Assembly (NCBI GenBank): GCA_964410485.1
Contig: CAYPHJ010000076.1
Location: 1-22,977 of the forward strand
Direction of reading: 5' to 3'
Source of the DNA: CAYPHJ01 sp964410485
GTDB lineage: Bacteria > Desulfobacterota > Binatia > UBA9968
DNA: 22,977 bases
This document shows positions 1-7,400 of the stretch, in pieces. A program made the position numbers and the translations under genes. Positions within the stretch are counted from its first letter, which is position 1; every line of letters starts with the position of its first letter. The notes under the pieces are model-generated. The model was not told where the DNA came from. It made no database searches and worked only from the letters and a program-made list of their open reading frames with translations.

Positions 1-310
1 TTTTTCGAATCCTTCGTGAGCTTCGTGTGCTCCTTAGAAAATTGAACTTATGCAAGACTCAGTCACCCGCTTGAAAAGAAAATCCCCCGGTCCTGCGGCC
101 CGCCCCCTTTGCAAAGGGGACTATTGGGGGATTTGATCAGCGCTTGTTCCATCCTGCCGCCGCCGTTCTGTGCCTGAGGGCTCATTTTCATTCTCTGCGG
201 GCGAGCGTAAGATCATGAAACACTTCGTGGTGTAATCGCATTTGCCGGTTGATTCAGTAGCTTACAACCGGTCGGCCACACCCAACCTCTTGAATCGGGG
301 CTACCTATTT
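1..310. other. Non-coding spacer downstream of the XdhC gene, with repeats
   Basis: No gene is supported in this stretch. It holds a degenerate CTTCGTG-type repeat at about 10-35, a nested palindromic element at 80-134, a copy of a dispersed sequence at 209-232, and an inverted repeat (CCGGTTG at 245-251 and CAACCGG at 265-271, 13-nt loop). The last lies about 40 bp after the stop of the XdhC gene on the minus strand and could act as a weak terminator, but no T-tract follows it. Confidence 0.5.
80..134. repeat. Nested palindromic intergenic repeat
   Basis: The outer arms AAATCCCCC (80-88) and GGGGGATTT (126-134) are perfect inverted repeats. Inside them lies a perfect 16-bp palindrome, CCCCTTTGCAAAGGGG (104-119). 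This layout matches the general form of short extragenic palindromic elements scattered through many bacterial genomes. Only one copy is in the window. Confidence 0.6.
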
Positions 311-1084
311 TCAACGCCCGGAGAGGGAGGCTGCTTTACCCCCTCGGCGGACCTTTACGATTTCGGCCAAGATTGACAGCGCGATTTCCGGCGGAGTTTC
401 CGTTGCGATGTCCAGGCCGATGGGAGCATAGACCCGTGCGATAACCTCCTCGGCAATTTTTTCTTCGTCCCGAAACCTCTGAAAACAAGCTTTGATGCGG
501 CGTTTGCTGCCGATCATACCGACGTACTTGGCTGGGCTGTGAACGATCTCGCGCAAGCAGGGCTCGTCGTACTTATGACCGCGGGTGATCAGGACAATAT
601 AGCTGGACGGCGTGATCGTCATCTCTTTCAGCATCTGCGCCATATCACCGACCAGGACCTCGTCCGCGTCAGGAAAACGCTCGCGATTCGCGTATGCCAG
701 ACGATCGTCGATCACGATCACGTAGAAGTCCATCAGCTTCGCCATAGCGACCAGCGGAACCGCAATATGGCCTGCCCCCACCACGACTAGCTTGGGAGGT
801 GCAGGCATAACTTCAAAGAAAACCTCCAGTCTGGTTTGTGAGGCGGGAATGTCCAACGTGACGAGTTTCGATTTTTCCTCGCGCAAGTAAATCGCGCTCT
901 CTTCGATGATGGCCTGAACGACCCTGGGATCGCGGATCGTTTCAGCTTTGACCTTGCCATCCCGAACCAGACATTTGGCGCCGGGCGCCACTGTGTCACT
1001 ACCCGTAACTTCGATTACGGTAGCGAGGACGGCGGCGTGGCCCTGCTCGCTGATCTGAACCAGTTCCTCGGAAAGCGAACTCAT
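311..1084 (-). CDS. XdhC family protein with NAD(P)-like Rossmann domain (molybdo-hydroxylase maturation)
   Basis: A 257-residue protein of the XdhC/CoxI family, which helps mature molybdenum hydroxylases such as xanthine or CO dehydrogenase (in XdhC, by binding molybdenum cofactor and serving its sulfuration and insertion). Residues about 1-90 resemble the XdhC N-terminal domain but are degenerate and lack its Gly-rich GGG signature. Residues about 97-240 are the C-terminal Rossmann domain, with GAGHIA at 103-108, an acidic strand end (VIDD) and the conserved YVGMIGSKRR segment. I chose ATG at 1084 because it overlaps the stop of the upstream gene (ATGA), with AGGAGG upstream; a longer reading frame to 1156 would overlap that gene by 76 bp. 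The partner gene just upstream carries the intact N-terminal domain. The family is secure, the exact target enzyme is not. Confidence 0.88.
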   Translation of the reverse strand: MSSLSEELVQISEQGHAAVLATVIEVTGSDTVAPGAKCLVRDGKVKAETIRDPRVVQAIIEESAIYLREEKSKLVTLDIPASQTRLEVFFEVMPAPPKLVVVGAGHIAVPLVAMAKLMDFYVIVIDDRLAYANRERFPDADEVLVGDMAQMLKEMTITPSSYIVLITRGHKYDEPCLREIVHSPAKYVGMIGSKRRIKACFQRFRDEEKIAEEVIARVYAPIGLDIATETPPEIALSILAEIVKVRRGGKAASLSGR

Positions 1085-1476
1085 TTGCTCGCAAGCGCCT
1101 CCTGGTCCCGTTCGTTCCACCACGGATCGATGAACACATTCATGATACCACCACATACCGCCGGGCTGTCGGAGGATATGTCATCCAGGAGGTCAACGCG
1201 AACTATCCGCGGCTTGCGCGTGCGGATGACTTCGACGGCCTCTCGTTTAACATCCGCTTCGCCGCAGCCGCCGCCGATGGTTCCGAGGATTTCACCCCAT
1301 GCCGTGACGACCATTTTGGCGCCGACTTCTCTCGGCGTAGAGCCCTTGGTTGAGACAATCGTCGCCACAGCCACCGTCTCTCCTTTGTCGAGAAATTCTC
1401 TTACCTGGTGATAAACGGAATCTTTCTTTTTTACCTCTGTACCAGCATCCTCATAACAAGTTCCCGGTCCTGACAT
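1081..1476 (-). CDS. Stand-alone XdhC/CoxI N-terminal domain protein
   Basis: A 131-residue protein consisting almost only of the XdhC/CoxI N-terminal domain, with a short charged N-terminal tail. Diagnostic stretches are VATIVSTKGSTPREVGAKM (about 37-55), the glycine-rich GTIGGGCGEADV (about 64-75) and the closing AVCGGIMNVFIDPW. In full-length XdhC proteins a Rossmann domain follows; here that domain is in the next gene, which starts inside this gene's stop codon (ATGA overlap, 1081-1084). ATG at 1476 has a strong AAAGGAG (1483-1489) six bases upstream; a TTG further upstream at 1509 lies in repeat DNA and is rejected. It probably acts with its neighbour in maturing the hydroxylase handled by the CoxD/CoxE-like pair. 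Confidence 0.85.
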   Translation of the reverse strand: MSGPGTCYEDAGTEVKKKDSVYHQVREFLDKGETVAVATIVSTKGSTPREVGAKMVVTAWGEILGTIGGGCGEADVKREAVEVIRTRKPRIVRVDLLDDISSDSPAVCGGIMNVFIDPWWNERDQEALASK

Positions 1477-1482
1477 GATTGA

Positions 1483-1489
1483 CTCCTTT
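1483..1489 (-). promoter_or_regulatory. Ribosome binding site deciding the CoxI-like start
   Basis: AAAGGAG on the minus strand, six bases before ATG 1476. It fixes the start inside the open frame and excludes the TTG at 1509. Confidence 0.75.
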
Positions 1490-1504
1490 CGCTCAAATTC
1501 GTTG

Positions 1505-1647
1505 TTCAAAAGTTCAAAGGTTCAAAAGTTCAACGTCTCCGCCCACCCGCTTCCTTGACTCCTTTCGTCGTCTAGTTCAAACGTTCAAAGTTCAAGGTTC
1601 AACGTCCCCTCCCCACCTTGAACATTTGAACTTTTGAACCTTTGAAC
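1505..1647. repeat. Degenerate TTCAAAAG-type tandem repeats forming a large inverted repeat
   Basis: Three short arrays sit between the coxE-like and coxI-like genes. At 1505-1534 the units read TTCAAAAG, TTCAAAGG, TTCAAAAG, TTCAACG. At 1575-1604 they read GTTCAAAC, GTTCAAAG and two 7-mers. At 1617-1647 the same family is in the opposite orientation. The 22 bp at 1512-1533 are an exact inverted copy of 1626-1647, so the transcript could fold into a long stem between the two genes. Related arrays occur near 8265, 8296, 11611 and 16877. Confidence 0.8.
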
Positions 1648-1663
1648 ATTATTTTCCATTCCC

Positions 1664-2875
1664 CTATGCCACCAACTTCTGTAATGTGCGTCCCAGGGCG
1701 ACGAGGCTGTTAACGTTGTGGACAGATAAAAATAGGTCCAGGTATGGCAACGCTGCCTGCATACCTTTGCACAAAGGTTCATAGTTATCGCTCGCCAACA
1801 GCGGATTGAGCCAAATAACCTTGTTGGCGCGCCGTTTAATCGCCTGCATTTCCCTTTCAAGGAGACTCACATCACCACGATCCCAACCATCACTGATGAT
1901 AACGACGACAGTCCGGTGGGTAACTATACTCGGGGCAAAATGCCGGTTGAACGTGTGCAACGAGCGCCCGATATTCGTTCCGCCTGACCAGCCGAGAATG
2001 CTCCCGGAGATCTTTTCGAGCGCATTGGTAATATCCTTCGTGCGAATCAAGTGGGTAATCCGGTGTAACGAGGTGCTGAAAACGAAAGTCTCAACACCCC
2101 AGAGTTCGTTCTGCAAGCCGTACATGAACTGAATTAGAAATCGGCTGTAACAATCCATAGACCCGCTCACATCGCACAGCAGTACCACACGAGTCTTCTT
2201 GATCCGCCGCTTGCGGTTGACCAGGTCGATAATCTCGCCACCATACTTCATGTTCTTGCGCATGGTCCATCGGGGATCGACCGCTTTGCCCTTGCGCGAA
2301 AGCTTTTTGCGCCGGCTGATCTGAGTGGCAATTTTCGTAGCGATGAGCAGAATTGCGCGCGCAATGGCGCGGCTTTCGTCAATCCCCATTTCGCTGAAGT
2401 CTTTGCGGTTGAGCATCTCCTGGGGGCTGTACGTCGGAATCGAAAACTCTTCGAGATTATCGAGCGGCATATTTTCGATCGCCGTAGACTCAGCTACCGC
2501 CTCTTCGAGACCCTCTTCATCACCGCCCTGCTCGGCTCTGGATTCGGTGGCCGCCCCCGGAACTTCGAGAGTCTCCTCCGGCACGCGCTCATAGCTCTGC
2601 TCACGCCAGAAACAATCAAAGGCCATATTAAAAGTCGGAAAATCCTCTTTTTGAGAAATCAAGTTTGCTTGCAACAAAGCGCGAAAGTCGTCTTTGTTCG
2701 CCAGATCGAGGTATTGCACTGCGCGTGAGGCATCCATAGCCTGGCTCAAGCTCACTTTCACGCCGAGCTGTTTTAGGACCCGGCCAAACGCCAATACGTT
2801 CGACAACGTTCCTTCTCCACGCAACGACGAAAAGTCGTTGACGGCTGTTCTGACGATTTCTGGCGTTATGTCCAT
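1664..2875 (-). CDS. coxE: VWA domain protein, CoxE-like
   Basis: A 403-residue protein of the CoxE/YehP-like family: an N-terminal helical region, an acidic linker (about 100-145) and a C-terminal von Willebrand factor A domain. The metal-ion-dependent adhesion site is intact: DVSGS at about 235-239, the Thr of GGTNIG near 300, and the Asp of ISDGWDRGD near 329. In the cox cluster of Oligotropha CoxE works with the AAA+ protein CoxD in post-translational assembly of the Cu-S-Mo site of CO dehydrogenase. ATG 2875 is chosen because codons further upstream (to 2917) are translated TCGTG repeats and carry no homology-like sequence. The CoxD-like gene is upstream, 208 bp away across a repeat-filled gap; the XdhC pair follows downstream. 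Confidence 0.85.
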   Translation of the reverse strand: MDITPEIVRTAVNDFSSLRGEGTLSNVLAFGRVLKQLGVKVSLSQAMDASRAVQYLDLANKDDFRALLQANLISQKEDFPTFNMAFDCFWREQSYERVPEETLEVPGAATESRAEQGGDEEGLEEAVAESTAIENMPLDNLEEFSIPTYSPQEMLNRKDFSEMGIDESRAIARAILLIATKIATQISRRKKLSRKGKAVDPRWTMRKNMKYGGEIIDLVNRKRRIKKTRVVLLCDVSGSMDCYSRFLIQFMYGLQNELWGVETFVFSTSLHRITHLIRTKDITNALEKISGSILGWSGGTNIGRSLHTFNRHFAPSIVTHRTVVVIISDGWDRGDVSLLEREMQAIKRRANKVIWLNPLLASDNYEPLCKGMQAALPYLDLFLSVHNVNSLVALGRTLQKLVA

Positions 2876-2883
2876 GGGAAGAT

Positions 2884-2914
2884 TCGTGGTTCGTGCTCGT
2901 GGCTCGTGTTCGTG
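2884..2914. repeat. Degenerate TCGTGNN tandem repeat
   Basis: Successive units read TCGTGGT, TCGTGC, TCGTGGC, TCGTGTT, CGTG. The array abuts the start of the coxE-like gene and extends its open reading frame spuriously upstream. Confidence 0.65.
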
Positions 2915-2920
2915 CAAACC

Positions 2921-2999
2921 ACCCTCACCCCACCCTCTCCCAGCGGGAGAGGGTGCCAGCGCGAAACTCCCTCTCTCTGGAAGAGGACTCGGTCAGGGT
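2921..2999. repeat. Compact hairpin repeat, CCCTCTCCC type
   Basis: The core is a perfect 10-bp stem with 3-nt loop (ACCCTCTCCC, AGC, GGGAGAGGGT at 2932-2954). The flanks ACCCTCACC (2921-2929) and GGTCAGGGT (2991-2999) pair with one mismatch, and a smaller stem (CCTCT to AGAGG) lies between. From memory, elements of this look are dispersed in intergenic DNA of many bacteria. It sits between the CoxD-like and CoxE-like genes and should be present in their transcript. Confidence 0.65.
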
Positions 3000-3083
3000 T
3001 CATTTACTTTTCCTCTGCAACCGCGAAGATCATGAATCACTTGGTGGCTGCTTCGTGCGTATTAAAGACGAGCACGATTTCGA

Positions 3084-4028
3084 TCAGCTCGTCCACCCCG
3101 GTGATGCCTTGAGTAGCGCCTCCAGATTGAGCTGTTTGCCCTCGACCTGCTCCTTCAAGTGGTGCAGGTCCTCGCGGTATTTGAAAACGCACCCCATGGT
3201 CTCCACCACGGTCTTGTCGTCGAGGCTTCTGCGATTGAGCGCAATCAACGCCGAGGCCCAGTCCAGAGTTTCGGCCACCCCGGGTCGCTTGTAAAAATTC
3301 ATCTCTCGAACCCGTTGCATGAATGCGCAGATCTGCTTCGCCATGTCGGCCTCGACCGCCGGAAACTTGGTGGTGATAATTTCGTATTCCTTCTGGAAGG
3401 TGGGGTATTCGATCCAGTGGTACAAACAGCGGCGTTTAAGAGCGTCGTGGATTTCCCGAGTGCGATTCGACGTCAGAAAAACATAAGGCCGATGCGTTGC
3501 GCTGATCGTGCCGATTTCAGGAATGGTGATCTGGAAATCTGACAAGACTTCCAATAAAAAGGCCTCGAACTCCATATCGGCTCGGTCAATCTCGTCGATC
3601 AATAGAACCGGCGGTTTACCGCCGTCACTCTGAATGGCCTCAAGCAACGGGCGCTTGACCAGGTATTCCTCGCTGAAGATCTCTGTCTCCACCGCTTCCT
3701 TGTCGCCTCCACGAACTTCCTCCAGCTTAATACGCAGCATCTGTTTGGGATAATTCCACTCGTAGAGCGCCGTATTGGCGTCGAGTCCTTCATAGCATTG
3801 CAGCCGAATGAGCTTGGTTTCCAACACCTTCGACAGGACTTTGGCAATCTCGGTCTTGCCTACTCCTGCTTCGCCCTCGAGCAGCAGCGGCTTACCCATG
3901 ACAAGGGAAAGATAGACGACAGTCGCCAACGACCGATCGCAAACGTATCGCTCTCGAAGTAAGAAATCCTGTATTGTTTCAATCGTAAGTTGCTGCGGAT
4001 CTATGCTCTTCTCAACCATCTTCATCAT
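3084..4028 (-). CDS. coxD: MoxR-family AAA+ ATPase, CoxD-like
   Basis: A 314-residue AAA+ ATPase of the MoxR class. Walker A is GEAGVGKT (52-59), Walker B is VLLIDEID (141-148), sensor 1 is LTSN (185-188) and the arginine-finger region is ALKRRC (196-201). A C-terminal helical lid follows. MoxR ATPases pair with a VWA protein to remodel or load metal into target enzymes; CoxD does this for the Cu-S-Mo site of CO dehydrogenase. The gene directly downstream on the same strand is such a VWA protein, followed by two XdhC genes, which fits the cox order D-E-F. Three ATG codons occur at 4028, 4025 and 4019 without a clear ribosome binding site, so the first residues are uncertain. Other molybdenum hydroxylases use the same accessory set, so CO is likely but not proven. 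Confidence 0.85.
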   Translation of the reverse strand: MMKMVEKSIDPQQLTIETIQDFLLRERYVCDRSLATVVYLSLVMGKPLLLEGEAGVGKTEIAKVLSKVLETKLIRLQCYEGLDANTALYEWNYPKQMLRIKLEEVRGGDKEAVETEIFSEEYLVKRPLLEAIQSDGGKPPVLLIDEIDRADMEFEAFLLEVLSDFQITIPEIGTISATHRPYVFLTSNRTREIHDALKRRCLYHWIEYPTFQKEYEIITTKFPAVEADMAKQICAFMQRVREMNFYKRPGVAETLDWASALIALNRRSLDDKTVVETMGCVFKYREDLHHLKEQVEGKQLNLEALLKASPGWTS

Positions 4029-4203
4029 CTGGTACCAACCCTCGTGCGCGTTCAGGTTTCTGTATCTTGCCCGAACCCAGGGCTAGCTTTGAAAGCCTCC
4101 CCTACGGGCTACACAGGCGATCATAAGGCCTCGTCAAAAAGGCCTTGTGACACCCGCTTTTGTAACCGGCTAACCATACTGACTTTCGCCGTCACCTTCA
4201 ATG

Positions 4204-4232
4204 TTTGGCCAGCCAAATCGCAATAGAGTATA
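4204..4232 (-). promoter_or_regulatory. Possible -10 element with adjacent palindromic operator for the cox-like genes
   Basis: On the minus strand TATACT (4227-4232) matches the sigma70 -10 consensus at five of six bases, but I find no good -35 at 16-18 bp. Ten bases downstream lies a perfect inverted repeat, TTTGGC and GCCAAA with a 2-bp spacer (4204-4217), in the position where a repressor would cover the start of transcription. It lies about 180 bp ahead of the CoxD-like start. This is suggestive only. Confidence 0.25.
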
Positions 4233-4373
4233 TTAGCAAACGACCAGCCCTTATGAAATCGCGAGTATGTCCCAACGTGGCATGATGCCGGCCAAGAAGA
4301 CGCCCTGCTCGATTACCGATTACAGCCAATTGGCACCGGAAGGCAACGCCAACACAAGCGAGAGGCGATGAGA

Positions 4374-4409
4374 CCTGCCAGGGGCGGCCCGTGTGGCCAC
4401 CCTGGCAGG
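4374..4409 (-). terminator. Strong hairpin after gspD
   Basis: Perfect 10-bp arms CCTGCCAGGG (4374-4383) and CCCTGGCAGG (4400-4409) with a 16-nt loop, about 46 bp past the gspD stop. There is no T-tract on the minus strand, so it may be a transcript-stabilising hairpin, a weak or factor-assisted terminator, or a palindromic repeat. Confidence 0.4.
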
Positions 4410-4455
4410 AATGAAAGTTTGCTGCTACGTCAGTTGAAAACCGGAGACGGGGGTC

Positions 4456-7400
4456 TTAGCGGACGGCAACCAAAGTATGCTCGAGGTTTTCCGATTCCTG
4501 TAACTTCTTCTGTAGCTCGACTGCCTGGCGCTGTGTTGCCAGTTGGCCCACCTGGACGCGATGCCATGTCCTGCCACCGACCTCTGCGGCAATGATACTC
4601 ACATCATAGCCCTTTTCCTTGAGCTCGCGTGCTTGGGAGTCGGCATCCTTCGCACGCGCGTGTGAGCCGACCTGCACCACCCAGACACGTATTGATGTAG
4701 CACGTTCGGGAACTGGCTTGGGCACACTGGCCATGCTGGGCTGCGATTGCGGAGCCGGTTTGACCAAGCCAGCAAAACCAGTACCAGGTACAGGTTCAGC
4801 AGCGCTCAAAGATTTGGCAGCTTTCTGATCGACTTCGATCCGTTCCTGAGCGCGCTTGACCTGGGCCACAGAGCCGCTCTCAGAATGTTCACGGTTGACA
4901 GCGGTTTTCGCGCCGCCATCCCTGGCTGAATCCGGCGCACTGGCCGGTGAGGGACCCTTACTAATTGGTGAATCAACAGTAGCCCCGGGGACAACTGGTT
5001 GGCCCGCGGCAGGTGGAGCCGGAAGCTCGGAAGCCGGAGGCATGGTTTTGGTCGTCGGCGCAGGCGCTTTAGGCGGCAACTCTCTTTCCCGTTCTCGACG
5101 TATTCTCTCCAGCTCGGTTCTTACGGTCGAGAGCTTACTCTTCAGCTCTTCAGTGACCACCTGACCTTCCCCTCGGCTACGTATAACGTTTGGGGTGATC
5201 AGCATAATAAGCTCGGTCCGAGCGGTGCTTTCAGAGGTGGTACCGAAAAAACGGCCCAACACCGGGATATCCATGAGATAAGGGATTCCGGTGCGTGATC
5301 GAGATCGATTGTCGGCAATAATTCCACCTATTGCGAGCGTATCGCCGTCCTGGACTACAGCGGTGGTTTCCGCCTGTCGCGTATCGAATGAGGGAAAAAG
5401 CTGATCCGTCCCACCCACTCTTACGTCAGCTCCCCTTTGGCTAACCTCAGCCAAGATCTGTAGGTTCACCAGTCCGTGCGCATTGACTTGAGGAATGATG
5501 GTCACAATTCTACCGGTGCTCCTGTACTGGATCGTAGTACTGCCGGCTACGCCAGGGACGCCAACCGCCGTTGTGATGGTGCCTGTCGGAATAGGCTCCT
5601 CGCTTCCAACCTGAATACGGGCAGGGCGATTGTCGCTCGCCAACACACTCGGAGATGAAAGGATCCTGGCACGAGAATCAGTCATGAGCGCATTTACCAG
5701 CGCCTTAACCGCCCCGCCACCAAAGACGCCTGTCAGGCCGGTGCCAAACTGCCCCCCAGTGGGAAACAGGGCGCCAAGGCTTCTCATCGCCGCCCGGGAG
5801 CCAAAGGTCTCGCCAAATATTCTAGGACTTTCTGTGCCCAAAATCTCATAGTCGACACCCAAGCTTTCATCATCCCTGAGCGTCACCTCCGCTACCAGCA
5901 CGTCCAGCAAGACCTGGCGCGGGACGATATCGAGTTCTTTTAGTATGTTCCTGATATTTTGAAACTCCTGCGCCGTGGCGTAAATGATCAAAGAATTGGT
6001 AGCGGGGTCGGGCACTATCCGCAACTGCTCTTCCGGTCTGGGCGCAGGAGGTTGACCGGGGGTCGGTACTGTCGGTCTAGGGACCCCTGGAGGCGTCACG
6101 GCTGGGGCGCCGGGAGTAACTGGAGGGGTGGGCTGCGGCGTGGGAACGGTAGCGTAAGCCCCGTACGGTTCAGACGATCCAAAGTACATCCCTGGTGTGG
6201 GTTGGGGCTGCTGTAGCGTCGTACCCGGCGTTCCAAATGGCGTTGTCTGCCGGCCAAATCCAGGTGGCAGTCCAGGTTGCATACCGGGTTGCGTCGGCAG
6301 ACCCGGCACGGAGCGGTGAAGCTGCTCCAGCGTTCGACCGGGCGCACTTGGCGCTACGACGGCTTGTCCCAAAGCCTGGCTCAGCACAGTGGCCAATTCC
6401 GCTGCTTTGCCATTTTCCACTGGGTAGATGAAAATGCGCCGGCCCGGCCCCTCGGCCACCACATCGATACTGTCAAGCCAGCGTTTAGCATAAGTCCAGG
6501 CCGCCTCGCTGTGACTGATCACCAGTAGCCGATTGATTCTCGGCAGTGCTATGAATTGGGCAGTGAAGCTCTCCGGTTGTGCCGCCGATGCGGCGTAAGA
6601 CTGCATGATCTTGGTCATTTCCTGGGACAGCTCTTCGGCGGTTGCCACCTTGGGCTGGTAGATCTCCATCCTTGTCCCGGCGAATACCTGAACATCGACC
6701 AGGTCAATGATCTCCGCCAAGCGCTGGATGTTCGAGGGTAGATCCATGATAATGAGAAAATTTCCGCGTGGATGCTCGATAACCTCACCGCCTGTGATCA
6801 GAAATGGCGTGAGGAGCCGTTTCATCTCGGCAACGGAAAAAAACCGTACTGGCACGATCTGAAGCGCAAAGCCGTCTTCGCGACTCTGCCCAACAGGACG
6901 GGCTAAGCCCTTGCCGTCCTTGATAGGCATGATGCGATATAGATTACCGGTCCTGATCGCTATCGCTCCATTCATGCGCAGTATCTGATGGAAGATCGGC
7001 AGCAAGTCGTCTGGCCGCAACGGTTCGGAACTGTTGATCGTCACCGTGCCTTTAACTTCAGGGTCAATCGTGTAAGTCAGCTTCAAATGCTGCGCAATGA
7101 TGTGGACCACTTCCACCAAATCGGCGCGACTAAAATTGAGAGAGACCATGCCTGTGGGTGCAGCAGATGGAGCTGGCGCGAGCTTTCGCTCTGGCGGTGC
7201 CACAGGCGCCTTCTTTGTATCCGGCACCACCGTAGGCGGCTGCCCTGTTACTCCGGGCACCTGGGGCGCCGGCTGCGGAACAGCCGGCGCCTGCGTAACC
7301 TGACCGGGCCGTGGCATCGCGGGAGTCGGCGCGGGCTGGCGCGGCGGCGCTACCGCCTGTGGTGGAGTCGAAGGGGGTTGCACCGTAGTTTCATCCGACA

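Larger units (their letters stand above)
4029..4455. other. Spacer between gspD and the cox-like genes
   Basis: I see no gene in these 427 bases. They contain the gspD-distal hairpin (4374-4409), a perfect palindrome GCCAATTGGC (4325-4334), a possible operator and -10 element (4204-4232), and AAGGCC/GGCCTT inverted arms (4125-4130, 4141-4146). This is the natural place for the promoter of the CoxD-CoxE-XdhC genes. Confidence 0.6.

Noticed and set aside
245..271. Inverted repeat CCGGTTG/CAACCGG as a terminator for the cox-like operon
   Set aside because: It has a short stem, a long loop and no T-tract, so it is not called as a terminator.
1085..1156. Longer N-terminus of the XdhC protein
   Set aside because: It would overlap the upstream XdhC-domain gene by 76 bp; the ATGA overlap at 1081-1084 is the usual coupled start.
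1505..1647. CRISPR-like look of the TTCAAAAG repeats
   Set aside because: Units are 7-8 bp with no spacers of constant length, so this is a degenerate tandem repeat, not a CRISPR array.
2876..2917. Longer N-terminus of the CoxE-like protein
   Set aside because: Those codons are a translated TCGTG tandem repeat; ATG 2875 begins the plausible protein.
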